Shown here one piece after another: positions 43,789-53,963 of a stretch of 64,000 nt of DNA. This DNA is from CAZBBC01 sp964489835 (lineage in GTDB: Bacteria; Calditrichota; Calditrichia; JAJRVZ01). Location: NCBI GenBank assembly GCA_964489835.1, contig CAZBBC010000011.1, positions 1 to 64,000 on the forward strand. Direction: 5' to 3'. A program made the translations under genes and the position numbers. The notes below the pieces were generated by a model. The model had not been told where the DNA came from, did no database searches, and was given only the letters and a program-made list of their open reading frames with translations. How positions within the stretch are numbered: the first letter of the stretch is position 1; each line of letters opens with the position of its first letter.

Positions 43789-46089
43789 ATGAGAAAATTC
43801 AGTCTGGTTTATGCGCTATTAATAATGGGTTTTACGGCCATTATTTCCCAGGTAATACTGATTCGCGAATTGATAGTCACCTTTTCCGGTAATGAACTCT
43901 CTATTGGAATTTTTTTTGCCAATTGGCTGGTTCTTGAAGCTGCAGGTAGTTTTCTCGCCGGTCGACTCGCTATGAGGTTTAAATCTGGGTTTACCCCATA
44001 TATAACCATTCAGCTAATCATTGCCCTGGTCTTACCGATCCTTGTCTATCTTGCGCGAATTGGAAAAATCTATTTGGATACAGTCCCGGGTGAAGGGATC
44101 AGCATCTCTACTATTTTTTATCTTTCATTTATATTGCTTACACCCATTGGTCTTTTAAACGGTGCACAATTCAGCTTTGGCAGCCATCTGCTCTCGGGAT
44201 GGACAGATAAAAGTGCGACAACGATTGGAAAAGTATATATCTATGAATCGATAGGAAGTATTTTTGGTGGACTTGCCGCAACCTATATCTGTTTGCAGTA
44301 CCTTAACACCATTCAATCAGCATTCATACTTTCTCTTCTAAATATTCTGTCAGCAATCTGTCTGTTATTTTTCTCATCTACGCAGTTAGATAAGGTTGAT
44401 AAGCTAAAATCTTCTCTGTTGAAAACCATTTCTACCCTTTTATTTTTTATCCTGGCAATATTGATCCTTTCGGGCAGTGATAGACGTATACACAATCAAT
44501 CCATTGACAGGCAATGGCCCGGTTATAAAATTATTTCTTATAAAAATTCCATATTCGGAAACGTGGTATTGATAGAGCGTGCCAAACAGTTAGATCTTCT
44601 TTCCAATGGGATTCCAATTTTATCTCTGCCCACACCGGACATCGCTTCTATCGAAGATATGGTGCATTTCCCCCTTTTATTCCATCCAAATCCACAGAAT
44701 ATATTTTTACTTGGTGGGGGTATGGGGGGCGTTATCAATGAAATTCTAAAACATCCGGTTCGCTCGGTGGACTACGCGGAACTGGATCCACTTCTGATTA
44801 AAACGGTGCAGGATTTTGCTCCGGATTCACTACTATCCGAACTAAAATCTGAAAAAGTCCATTTGCATTATATTGACGGCAGATATTATCTGAGAAACAC
44901 CCATAAAAAATATGACGTCATTATTATCAATCTACCGGATCCTTCCACACTGGAACTCAACCGTTATTACACCGATGATTTTTTTAAAACCTGTGCCGGG
45001 CATTTGTCGACACAGGGTATTCTGATTTTCCAGATGCCATCGAGCGCCGCTTACATGAATGAACCCTTAAGACGGTTGAATGCCTGTTTATTGAATACTG
45101 TTTCTGCTATATTTGCCTCCCATCATGTTATTCCTTTTGAGAAAAATCTGGTTTTGGCCTCCGGTGACATACAGGTATTGAAGATAGATCCTGATCTTCT
45201 GACAAAACGTTTACATCAGCGTCACATAAAAACACGCTTGTTTTCTGAACCATATATTATCTATAAATTGGATGCTCATCGTACCCAGTGGTATCACGAA
45301 CAATTGGAACAGACAGAACCGGTGAGCATCAATTCTGATATGAAGCCATCTGCTCTTTATTATGATATGTTATACTGGAACTCCCTTCTTTCTCCCGTAT
45401 TTACAGATTTCTACCATTGGTTTGAAGATATTTCCGTCGGATCCTATCTGTTGATGATCGCTCTGGCTTTTTTAATTATTTTCATAGCGCAACATACTCA
45501 CCGACCTCACATAAAAGTATATATTCTCTCTTCAGTTTTTACCACAGGATTTTCAGGCATGGCTCTGACGATCATCATTATATTATTTTTCCAGACTTTT
45601 TATGGATATGTATACCAGTGGATTGGGCTGATTATCAGCGCTTTTATGGTCGGCTTAGCGGGTGGGAGTATTTGGTCTAACCGCTGGAAGCCTGATTTAA
45701 AAAAACTTTCTTCTTTATTTCTTCAATTGGAGTACTTTTTTGTGATATATTTTGGTCTTCTGACCATATATTTCTTTTTCTTAGACAGCAGGCAAATCCC
45801 GAATTTTTTTCAATCGATACCTCCATTTATTGTACTCCTGATCACATTATTTTGTGGAACCTTCGTTGGGATCCAATTCCCTCTCGCCAATAAATTGTAT
45901 CTGGATGATCCTCATAAATTAACAAAAACTGCAGGAATTATTTATGCTGTAGATCTGATGGGTGCCTGGGCTGCCGGGATGATCGTCACCCTCATCCTGA
46001 TCCCGATCATCGGAATCTTTAAAACCTGTGTGTTGCTGTTATTCATTAAAATAGGCAGTACATTGGTTTTCCAATTGGCCAAAAAATGA
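43789..46089 (+). CDS. Polytopic membrane protein with embedded spermidine-synthase-like domain
   Basis: 766 aa. About seven N-terminal helices (to residue 230) are followed by a Rossmann methyltransferase/aminopropyltransferase-like domain (IFLLGGGMGGVINEIL at about residue 303, VDYAELDPLLIKTVQDFAPD, YIDGRYYLRNTHKKYDVII, LPDPSTLELNRYYTDDFFKT). Another seven or so helices follow from residue 547. The Asp-rich active-site pattern is retained (YAELDP, YIDGR, NLPDPST). Members are often annotated as fused MFS/spermidine synthase. The actual product is uncertain. Confidence 0.8.
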   Translation: MRKFSLVYALLIMGFTAIISQVILIRELIVTFSGNELSIGIFFANWLVLEAAGSFLAGRLAMRFKSGFTPYITIQLIIALVLPILVYLARIGKIYLDTVPGEGISISTIFYLSFILLTPIGLLNGAQFSFGSHLLSGWTDKSATTIGKVYIYESIGSIFGGLAATYICLQYLNTIQSAFILSLLNILSAICLLFFSSTQLDKVDKLKSSLLKTISTLLFFILAILILSGSDRRIHNQSIDRQWPGYKIISYKNSIFGNVVLIERAKQLDLLSNGIPILSLPTPDIASIEDMVHFPLLFHPNPQNIFLLGGGMGGVINEILKHPVRSVDYAELDPLLIKTVQDFAPDSLLSELKSEKVHLHYIDGRYYLRNTHKKYDVIIINLPDPSTLELNRYYTDDFFKTCAGHLSTQGILIFQMPSSAAYMNEPLRRLNACLLNTVSAIFASHHVIPFEKNLVLASGDIQVLKIDPDLLTKRLHQRHIKTRLFSEPYIIYKLDAHRTQWYHEQLEQTEPVSINSDMKPSALYYDMLYWNSLLSPVFTDFYHWFEDISVGSYLLMIALAFLIIFIAQHTHRPHIKVYILSSVFTTGFSGMALTIIIILFFQTFYGYVYQWIGLIISAFMVGLAGGSIWSNRWKPDLKKLSSLFLQLEYFFVIYFGLLTIYFFFLDSRQIPNFFQSIPPFIVLLITLFCGTFVGIQFPLANKLYLDDPHKLTKTAGIIYAVDLMGAWAAGMIVTLILIPIIGIFKTCVLLLFIKIGSTLVFQLAKK

Positions 46090-46125
46090 AACAAATCAGT
46101 GGATGGCCTGGCATAGTTTAAAAAG

Positions 46126-46263
46126 ATGCTAGTAGCGGCCTTTGTGAGGGATATGCGGCATCCGGATTTGGTGTGGCTAATATTTACATTGCTTGCATTC
46201 GGTACTGCAATATTAATATATTTGTATAATACACGCGTCATTAAACGAGTCACCGCCCAATAA
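46126..46263 (+). CDS. Possible 45-aa single-helix membrane protein
   Basis: An open frame of 45 codons, MLVAAFVRDMRHPDLVWLIF continuing TLLAFGTAILIYLYN and a basic tail. It has one clear membrane helix and positive residues at both ends. An alternative ATG at 46153 has GAGGGAT immediately upstream. It lies on the coding strand between the aminopropyltransferase-like gene and the DUF2062 gene, which are 206 bases apart. It is too short to prove. Confidence 0.4.
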   Translation: MLVAAFVRDMRHPDLVWLIFTLLAFGTAILIYLYNTRVIKRVTAQ

Positions 46264-46295
46264 TTGCTTGATACAAACAAAAAGAGGAACCGTCT

Positions 46296-46820
46296 ATGTT
46301 TGGTCTTGATATCCTGGTAAAGATATTTAAAATTCTTCGTTCTGATGCCTCGCCAACTCAGATCTCTGCCGGTTTTATCATCGGAATGATCATCGGTCTC
46401 ACCCCTTTCTGGACACTCCATAATCTTATCTTAATCGTATTAGTAATTATTTTGAGTGTTAATATCGGTTCGGTACTCCTCAGTTTTATCATTTTCAGTG
46501 CTATTGGATATTTATTCGATCCGCTCTTCCATCATCTGGGATATTTTCTGCTGGTCGAAATAGAGACATTAAAAGGGCTCTGGACAACCTTATATAATTT
46601 ACCGGTGATTGCACTGAGCAGATACAATAATACAGTTGTCATGGGGAGTCTGATTGTGGCCCTTATATTAACCCTACCTTTATTTTTCCTCGTTAAAAGG
46701 GGTGTGATTTATTATCGTGCAAACATCGATACAAAGATGCAAAAATGGAAAATTGTAAAGGTTATTAAGGGATCAAAGATTTATAATCTTTATGAAAAAA
46801 TCAGAAATTTAGGAGACTAG
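46296..46820 (+). CDS. TIGR03546/DUF2062-family membrane protein
   Basis: 174 aa. Three to four helices, with the DUF2062-type opening SPTQISAGFIIGMIIGLTPF and ILIVLVIILSVNIGSVLLSF. The family is known to co-occur with TIGR03545 proteins, and here the partner starts 3 bases after its stop. No biochemical function is established. Confidence 0.82.
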   Translation: MFGLDILVKIFKILRSDASPTQISAGFIIGMIIGLTPFWTLHNLILIVLVIILSVNIGSVLLSFIIFSAIGYLFDPLFHHLGYFLLVEIETLKGLWTTLYNLPVIALSRYNNTVVMGSLIVALILTLPLFFLVKRGVIYYRANIDTKMQKWKIVKVIKGSKIYNLYEKIRNLGD

Positions 46821-46823
46821 ACC

Positions 46824-48653
46824 GTGCGTTGGAAAGGTATTATTTTAATAGGAATACTTGTCGTTTTATTTGTAATCGTCAGTATTTTATTTTCTGACAG
46901 ACTGGTAGAAAATGAGCTGGAATTATTCGGTACGGATCTGAATGGTGCCATGGTGGATATTGATAACCTGGAATTTTCAATTACTCAGTTATTTATACGC
47001 TGGGACCGGATACAAATCACCGATCCGAAGCAGACCATGAAAAACAAGCTGGAAACGGGAAAATGTGAGTTCGATCTTGAATTCCTGCCATTGCTATCTA
47101 AAAAGATCATTATTGAGTCATTTTCCATTACCGATGTCCGGACAAATACCGATCGGGAAGAAGATGGAAAGATCGAGAAAAAGGCCGGTGATGGCAAACG
47201 TGGGTTTATCATGAATACGATCGATTATTTGGAAAAAGAAGTCTCATCAACTGTCCGTCCACAATTTTCAGCATTAACAAAGAAAACCAATGTCGACAGT
47301 ATTCTGAAAATATTAGACATACAATCAATCCAAAAAATCACCGATCTTCAGAATGAAATGAATGTCAGCTATTCGGACTGGGAGAACAAACTCACCGGTT
47401 TGGACATGAAAAGTGAATTAAAACAGATTGAATCTCAAATACAATCCCTAGATGTAAAAAAATTAAAAACAGCAGATGAAATTTTAGGAGGATTAAAAAA
47501 AGTAGATAATATTAATACGACTATTAAGTCAAATTCTAATAGACTGACCGAGACCAAAAATAATCTCTTGGGTGATTTAAATAGTCTAAAAACCAAAACC
47601 GGTCAGGTTGACGATTGGGTAAAAAATGATTATGCACACGCTCTTTCACTGGCGAAGATTCCTGAGATAAATGCGGAAAACATAGGAAAACTCTTATTTG
47701 GCCAAAGCGTGGTCAATCAATTCAACACTTATCTTGGCTATATCGCCATGGCCCGTAAATATGCAGGCAGTTTAGATTCAGATAAACCAGAAAAAAAATC
47801 ACCTCCTCGGCTGAAGGGTCAGGATATTTATTTTTACAATAAATACGCCCGGCCTGATTTCTGGATACAAAAAGCAAATTTTTCCGGTCAAACAGAAAGC
47901 AAAATATCCTGGGAGGGTATAATACAAAACATTGTTACCGATCAACGGCTGATTAACAGCCCGACTGAAATTGCCATTAAGGGAGCAAACAGTGGCGGGA
48001 TAACACTGAAACTGAACGGATTTCTCAATTACCTTAAGGATAAACCGGAAGAATCATTTAATCTTGTTTATAGCGGATTCTCTCTGGCCAATTTTAAATT
48101 ATCAGAATCAAATTTATTACCCAATGAGATCGAGAAGGGTATTGGTTCGTTACAAACACGTCTTGATCTATCCGGAGAGAAGATCAATGGCCGGATTTCT
48201 TTCGTTGGTAATAAACTGCAATTCGGTAAATCTGTCCAAAACGAAAAGCAGAACAAATTTGAAGAAATTATCCAGTCGATAATAAATAATATTTCGACGA
48301 TCGATTTTATAGCAAAGATAGAGGGGGAAGCGGATAATTTACGTTTTTCCGTTAATTCAAATATAGATGATATTCTCGTAAAAAAGATGGGAGCGATCGT
48401 CGGTGAGGAAGTAAATAAAGCGAAACAAGAGATAAAAAACAAGATCGATAACGAAATTGGTACACATAAGGCGAAACTGGATAATTTGGTCGAAGAAAAG
48501 GAGAATCAACTCAAAGATGAAATAAACAAATATGAGAAAATGATTGAGGACCAAAAGCAGCAGGTGGAAGCGAAGAAAAAAGATATTGAGGAAAAATACG
48601 CAAAAGAAAAATCCGGTATTGAGAAAAAAGTGAAAGATATGATAAAATTTTAG
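46824..48653 (+). CDS. TIGR03545-family AsmA-like membrane-anchored protein
   Basis: 609 aa from a GTG start with AGGAG 9 bases upstream. There is one N-terminal helix (IILIGILVVLFVIVSILFSD), then an AsmA/YdbH-like opening (VDIDNLEFSITQLFIRWDRI, FDLEFLPLLSKKIIIESFSI). A long helical middle section (residues about 150-290) precedes a second beta-rich region (GANSGGITLKLNGFLNYLKD). A charged coiled coil closes the protein. Tethered periplasmic beta-groove proteins of this type carry lipids between membranes in other systems; that role is inferred here. Confidence 0.82.
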   Translation: MRWKGIILIGILVVLFVIVSILFSDRLVENELELFGTDLNGAMVDIDNLEFSITQLFIRWDRIQITDPKQTMKNKLETGKCEFDLEFLPLLSKKIIIESFSITDVRTNTDREEDGKIEKKAGDGKRGFIMNTIDYLEKEVSSTVRPQFSALTKKTNVDSILKILDIQSIQKITDLQNEMNVSYSDWENKLTGLDMKSELKQIESQIQSLDVKKLKTADEILGGLKKVDNINTTIKSNSNRLTETKNNLLGDLNSLKTKTGQVDDWVKNDYAHALSLAKIPEINAENIGKLLFGQSVVNQFNTYLGYIAMARKYAGSLDSDKPEKKSPPRLKGQDIYFYNKYARPDFWIQKANFSGQTESKISWEGIIQNIVTDQRLINSPTEIAIKGANSGGITLKLNGFLNYLKDKPEESFNLVYSGFSLANFKLSESNLLPNEIEKGIGSLQTRLDLSGEKINGRISFVGNKLQFGKSVQNEKQNKFEEIIQSIINNISTIDFIAKIEGEADNLRFSVNSNIDDILVKKMGAIVGEEVNKAKQEIKNKIDNEIGTHKAKLDNLVEEKENQLKDEINKYEKMIEDQKQQVEAKKKDIEEKYAKEKSGIEKKVKDMIKF

Positions 48654-48668
48654 TTATCATTGAATGAT

Positions 48669-50648
48669 TTAATCCCATAACAACCAGTTGACACCCAATC
48701 GAAATCGACGAAAAAATTCCTTATAACCGCTTACAAATTGATACTCTTCAGACAGGGCATTATCCATTTCGAAAAATATACGGGCAGTTTGCACCGTGGC
48801 TACAATCTTCCAGTTAAGAGCATAGAACGCATCGGTCTGGCCGGGGCCTGTATAAAACCGGTCAAGACGGGGCTGGTAATTTATATCCTGGTGTCTATCG
48901 TAGTAATAAACCGTTCCGTAGGCATCCAGGATCAAAGCACCCGATAGTAAATCATCATGAAAATGAGCCTGTCCCCAGATACTTGTTTTTGGTGTCAGAT
49001 GCATATCTGCCATGGTATACTGACCACCAAGCGCAAAATCAAATTTCCAGATATTAACCGATCCTTCCAGCCCAAAAAATATAAAATCGCGTGTTCTACT
49101 ATTTTGAAAGATGGAATCCGACCACACAATTTCTTTTTCAATGCGATGATATCCCCCATCCAGTTGAAGGTGCCAGCGGTTCAATTTATAAACACGGTAT
49201 TGACCATGAAAAGTCAAATATCGCTCCGGTTCCAGATTTTTATTGCCATATAATGAATCAAAATCAAAAAATCGCTCCGTTGCGTTCGGAAAGCGATGAC
49301 CATAGGTAGCATTTAAGGATACCTGCTGATCGGAGGCGATATGATATTCCATACCCAGCGATGGAATAATGTCAGGATCAAAATCTTTCATATATAGCAA
49401 TTGTGCTTTCGCCACTAGCTTCATTCGGTCACTGAAAGGTATTTGCATTTTCGCATAGGTGTTAAAGGATGGTATAGAAGGCTGATCTTTAAAAGGATCC
49501 CCGAATATCTGAGGTAACAATATGCCAGCGCCTAGTAAAAGTTCCCCTGATCCCAGAAAAAAATTATAATTACCATCAATACCATAACGTTTACTTTTGG
49601 TTTCAAAGGTATAAGTCGACAAAAAATCACTAAACTTGCGTGCATACCAGGTATGATAGATCAGCAGATGCAATCGTTGCCCGGTACTATCATCTGGGAG
49701 CCAGGTGATATCCAGAAAATAATCATCCCGATGTTCATCATTTTTAGGGGAGACGATTTCCTGGCGCTCATCAAAAGAAGTCAGTCCCACTTTTGATCGG
49801 TCCAGGAATAATTGACCTCTGATATAAAGAGCCGGACTGTATTGCCAGGTGAATTCGGCCCTGTAATTTTCTGCATCGAGACCGGAGAAAGCGATGGCAC
49901 CATCATATAATTTACGTAAACCGCCTAACTGAAAAGAAAAGGTACTGGAAATGGGTAATTGAAAACTTATATCCACATCGCTATATCCGTAACTACCTTG
50001 TTTATAAACGATCTTTGTCCAGGGTCTTCGGAAATGTATACTGGGTGATGTGATACTAATTTGCGCGCCCGTTCCCAGACCAAACCCGCGGAGGTTTCCG
50101 GCAGCGATATCTGTTTCGGCAAATTGAATAAAATTAAGCGGAATAAATTGGCTATTATACTGGCCCTGCAGTTGATCATTCATAAGAATACCACCATAAA
50201 AAAAAGGTGTTTGGTGGGGATATGTGTTAATCATGGAGATATAAGCCGGGCGACCGCTCTCTTTCAGGTCAAAATCAAACCACAGTGGTTGATTTCTGAA
50301 TATATCACTCATGTCGGTATAGATGAGTTTTATTTCATCCGCAAGACGAAATATTTCATAACGACTGCTATCATTTTTTGAAGATAACCGGTTTTCCAAA
50401 TCATACCAGTACAAGCGGGAAGTAATCGGTGCTATTTTTAATGTATCCTCTTCCTCTTTTTTTAACTCCGCTTGTTTTACACGGGAGGTATCCGATAGGG
50501 AGGATGCTTTTTCCCCTTTCTGATCATCTTCCATTCGCACATCCCCTTCTCCCGATAGGGGCTTTTTATCATCCGACACAACCTGCCCGGATACTACTGC
50601 GGTGAAACAAATAATCCCTGTTAGAATTAGGGTTAGATATTTATTCAT
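48669..50648 (-). CDS. Outer-membrane beta-barrel protein (receptor-like, no plug domain seen)
   Basis: 659 aa. The signal peptide is MNKYLTLILTGIICFTAVVS. An acidic low-complexity stretch follows, then a long series of amphipathic strands ending every 10-15 residues in aromatic pairs (FHGQYRVYKLNRWHLQLDGG, FFRRFRLGVNWLLWD). The last residues LGVNWLLWD suit a barrel, though the terminal residue is not Phe. It resembles the barrel of TonB-dependent receptors, but the N-terminal plug motif was not recognised. It lies downstream of the RND permease genes by 152 bases. Its substrate is unknown. Confidence 0.7.
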   Translation of the reverse strand: MNKYLTLILTGIICFTAVVSGQVVSDDKKPLSGEGDVRMEDDQKGEKASSLSDTSRVKQAELKKEEEDTLKIAPITSRLYWYDLENRLSSKNDSSRYEIFRLADEIKLIYTDMSDIFRNQPLWFDFDLKESGRPAYISMINTYPHQTPFFYGGILMNDQLQGQYNSQFIPLNFIQFAETDIAAGNLRGFGLGTGAQISITSPSIHFRRPWTKIVYKQGSYGYSDVDISFQLPISSTFSFQLGGLRKLYDGAIAFSGLDAENYRAEFTWQYSPALYIRGQLFLDRSKVGLTSFDERQEIVSPKNDEHRDDYFLDITWLPDDSTGQRLHLLIYHTWYARKFSDFLSTYTFETKSKRYGIDGNYNFFLGSGELLLGAGILLPQIFGDPFKDQPSIPSFNTYAKMQIPFSDRMKLVAKAQLLYMKDFDPDIIPSLGMEYHIASDQQVSLNATYGHRFPNATERFFDFDSLYGNKNLEPERYLTFHGQYRVYKLNRWHLQLDGGYHRIEKEIVWSDSIFQNSRTRDFIFFGLEGSVNIWKFDFALGGQYTMADMHLTPKTSIWGQAHFHDDLLSGALILDAYGTVYYYDRHQDINYQPRLDRFYTGPGQTDAFYALNWKIVATVQTARIFFEMDNALSEEYQFVSGYKEFFRRFRLGVNWLLWD

Positions 50649-50691
50649 ATGCTTTTTTCTTTTCCTACTTCTGAAATCCTGGAAGAATTCA

Positions 50692-50788
50692 TCCCGATTT
50701 TATCGGGACCATCCCAGCGATTGCCTTATACTCTTATACCCTTTATACCCTTATACCTTATACCTTATACCATTGTACCATTGTACCC
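50692..50788. repeat. TCCCGAT hairpin followed by TTATACC tandem array
   Basis: TCCCGAT (50692-50698) and ATCGGGA (50702-50708) form a 7-bp hairpin. From 50724 to 50788 runs an irregular tandem array of units such as TTATACCC, TTATACC and CATTGTAC. It fills the 150-bp gap between the RND permease and outer-membrane barrel genes. The array is likely slippage-prone; no gene is present. Confidence 0.6.
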
Positions 50789-50800
50789 TTATACCTTAAG

Positions 50801-53800
50801 CTAATCAGTTACCACCGGTGTCTGTTTTTTCAGGAACATCGCGGTGACTTTCATAAAATAGATACGCAGATCATCAAATATCACATACGCCCAGGGCACA
50901 GCGATTAATGAGAGTATGGTCGAGGTTAATAAACCGCCAATAATTGTACGCCCCATCGGTGCATAGGGCATACCGATCATTTGCGTGTTACCCACTGCCA
51001 TCGGGATCAATCCCCCAATGGTAGTAAAAGCAGTCATCAGGATCGGACGGAAGCGCTGACGACCGGCTTCCATAATAGCATCAAAACGGTTGTAACCCTC
51101 TTTTCGCAACCGATTGACAAGATCGATCAATACAATAGCATTATTGACCACAATACCTACCAATATTATGAAACCAATCCGGCTCATCAGGTCGATCGGT
51201 GTGCCGGTGAGGTACATTAGCCAGAAAGCACCGAAAAAAGAGAATGGTATGGAAATAATGACTGATAAGGGAAGAACAAATGATTCAAAAAGAAATCCCA
51301 TCAGCAGGAATACAAAAGTAATGGCCAGGATAATGGCAAATAGCTGGCTCTCATCACTTTCCATCATGCGACGATACCGGTGACCTTTACTCCACGAATA
51401 ACCGTAGGGCATTTCGAAACCATTCATCACCTGATCAACCTGAGCATAGACAGCACCCATCGTTTCTTCTGACAAATTGGCTTTAACGCTCAAAAAGGTC
51501 TTACCATTCTCACGGTGAATGCCCCCGTATCCTTTATTTATTGTGAAATCGGCTACAGCATCCAGGGGAATCTCTCGTCCGTTTTCACTGAAAAAGGTTA
51601 AGTTTTTAAGCTGATACAGATTTCTCCTGTCATCTTCACGCAATTGAATCCGAACATCAATTTCTTTTTCTTCTGTCTGATATTTGGGTAAGGGAATGCC
51701 CCGTAAGGCATACTGTACCGTCCCTGTAATAACCTGAGGTGATATGCCATACTTTTGTGCCTGATCCCGCTTAATATGCAGCCGGATCTCATCGCTTCCC
51801 TCTTCCCTGTCTGTTTCAAGGCTGACAATTTCTTCGATCGTACGCAAGCGTCGCTCGACTTCTTTTGACAATTCAGCCAGTTTTTCCGTATCATCACCAT
51901 ACAGCGATAATTCCAGCGATGCCTCATCACCACCTTCCCGGAACCAGGAGGTCCGGATTTCAACCCCTGGAAATTGTGGCAAGCGTTTCTTCAGATCCTC
52001 CACGACCTCGCTATATTCCATAAAACTGCCTACTCGCAGTCCCAATGATTTGGTTACATTATTATATAATGCCTCATACCATTGTAATTTCTCCTCCGGA
52101 TGCAGAAAGATACGCATATGTCCACGGTTGTGGCTGAAGCGACTGTTTATGGTGCGTAAGTTATATGCATCACTTTTAGCTCGAATCGTATCTTCCACGA
52201 TCCTGAACATCCGTTCTACATCTTCAATGGTGAGATTTTCCGGCAAGTCGAAAAATAAGCGGACATCATTTATATTTCCTTCAGATTCATCGGTAGACTG
52301 AACCTGTTCAGAAGCGTAAAACATGGATATCACAATTGAAATTAAAATGATTGATGATTCCAGGCGATGGGTTAAAGTCCAGCGTAGAACTTTTTGATAG
52401 AAGGCATTGGTTTTCCTAATCGCCAATGGTTCCTCCACTTTCCTTTTACTCACCACTTTTGTGGCAGCCAGGGGAATAAATACCATGGCGACAAATAAAG
52501 AGGCAATCAAAGAAATTATAACAGGGATTCCAATTCTGAGCATATAAAATCGAAAGCCGATTTGATCGTTCATTAAAATCAACGGCAGGAAAACGACCAC
52601 CGTCGTCATGGTCGCCATGGTAACGGCCAACCCGACTTCGCTTGAACCCCATAAGGCCGAATTTCTATTATCCTGCCCTTCAGTCCGTTTAGAATATATA
52701 TTTTCCAAAACGACAATAGAGTTATCGACGACCATGCCCACAGAAACCATTAATCCCATCATGGTGATCAGATTTAATGTCCAATCGATAAAATACATCG
52801 TCGTTAATGTGATCAGCAGGGATAAAGGAATGGCCAGACATAGGATAAGGGTCATCCGCAAGCGCCGCAGAAAAAAGTATAATACGGAAAAAGCAAAAAT
52901 ACCGCCCCACAGCGCGGCATTTTGCAAATTTTCGATCGATTCCTTTATGAAAGAGCCCTGATTGAAAAGGATCTCCACCCGGAATCCACTTAATTTTGGA
53001 TCTTTCTTGATTGTATCTTCAAATAAATTGGTGACTTCATCACTCAGTGCAACCGTATTAGCCATCGATTCCTTAAAGATGCCCAGACTGACCGCTTTTT
53101 TTCCATCAATATACTGTCGCCAGCGTCTCTCCGGAACATCATACCGGACGTCGGCAATATCTTTTAATTTCAGGTTAGCTCCGCGGATAGGCAAATTTCT
53201 GATATCTTCCAGACTCTGAAATTTTCCCAAAGAGCGGACAAAGATCTTCTGTTCACCTTCATTGACATGACCCGATGAAATAGCAAAATTATCCCGGCGT
53301 AATCGTTGTATGATCTCATACAAATTTATCTTGTAGGAACGGACCTGATCCTGATTGATCATGATCAATATTTCCTTTTCTTCCGCCCCCCAAATTTCTA
53401 CATTAGCGACGCCATCAATTTTTTCCAACCGTTTTTTAATATGTTGCTCAACCATATAATAAGGATCTTCATAATCACCGACCTGGGTGAGGGCCACCCA
53501 TAAAATCGGATCGTCGTCATCACTCCATTTACGCACATAGATCCGTTCAATATCATCAGGGATTTCCGATTTAACCCGATCCATTCGGTCCCGCAGCATC
53601 GTGTATGCCACATCCATATCCGTATCCTGCACAAAACGAATGAAGGTCCAGCAACCATTACTGCTGCTGTTCGTATTAACCATATCCACACCGCTGATCG
53701 TCCGGATCTGCTCCTCAACCGGTTTAGCAATTTGTTCTTCAACCTCCCGGGGATTTGAATTGGGATAAGGTACCCAAACACCAAGAAAAGGGGGACTGAA

Positions 53801-53944
53801 ACCAGCCGGCATCAATTCAACCGCGATTTGTGAAAATGCAATATATCCAATCACCAGAAGAGCAGTAAAACTCATCAAAACCGTGACCGGTCTATGAATG
53901 GCAAAATTTGGCAGCAATCCGGGACGTTTATGGGGCATATGCAT
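50801..53944 (-). CDS. RND efflux permease (HAE1/AcrB-like), second of the pair
   Basis: About 1047 aa, normal for RND permeases. The layout is two repeats of one helix, a large periplasmic domain and five or six helices. Landmarks are FAIHRPVTVLMSFTALLVIG, MMGLMVSVGMVVDNSIVVLE (TM4 with the proton-relay Asp), and the C-terminal half's GFIILVGIVVNNAIVLIDLV. The start is set at the ATG 53944, since AAGGAAGG lies 5 bases upstream; a GTG at 53950 would be too close to it. The ejected substrate cannot be told from sequence. Confidence 0.93.
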   Translation of the reverse strand: MHMPHKRPGLLPNFAIHRPVTVLMSFTALLVIGYIAFSQIAVELMPAGFSPPFLGVWVPYPNSNPREVEEQIAKPVEEQIRTISGVDMVNTNSSSNGCWTFIRFVQDTDMDVAYTMLRDRMDRVKSEIPDDIERIYVRKWSDDDDPILWVALTQVGDYEDPYYMVEQHIKKRLEKIDGVANVEIWGAEEKEILIMINQDQVRSYKINLYEIIQRLRRDNFAISSGHVNEGEQKIFVRSLGKFQSLEDIRNLPIRGANLKLKDIADVRYDVPERRWRQYIDGKKAVSLGIFKESMANTVALSDEVTNLFEDTIKKDPKLSGFRVEILFNQGSFIKESIENLQNAALWGGIFAFSVLYFFLRRLRMTLILCLAIPLSLLITLTTMYFIDWTLNLITMMGLMVSVGMVVDNSIVVLENIYSKRTEGQDNRNSALWGSSEVGLAVTMATMTTVVVFLPLILMNDQIGFRFYMLRIGIPVIISLIASLFVAMVFIPLAATKVVSKRKVEEPLAIRKTNAFYQKVLRWTLTHRLESSIILISIVISMFYASEQVQSTDESEGNINDVRLFFDLPENLTIEDVERMFRIVEDTIRAKSDAYNLRTINSRFSHNRGHMRIFLHPEEKLQWYEALYNNVTKSLGLRVGSFMEYSEVVEDLKKRLPQFPGVEIRTSWFREGGDEASLELSLYGDDTEKLAELSKEVERRLRTIEEIVSLETDREEGSDEIRLHIKRDQAQKYGISPQVITGTVQYALRGIPLPKYQTEEKEIDVRIQLREDDRRNLYQLKNLTFFSENGREIPLDAVADFTINKGYGGIHRENGKTFLSVKANLSEETMGAVYAQVDQVMNGFEMPYGYSWSKGHRYRRMMESDESQLFAIILAITFVFLLMGFLFESFVLPLSVIISIPFSFFGAFWLMYLTGTPIDLMSRIGFIILVGIVVNNAIVLIDLVNRLRKEGYNRFDAIMEAGRQRFRPILMTAFTTIGGLIPMAVGNTQMIGMPYAPMGRTIIGGLLTSTILSLIAVPWAYVIFDDLRIYFMKVTAMFLKKQTPVVTD

Positions 53945-53963
53945 GCTCACCTTCCTTCAATTT

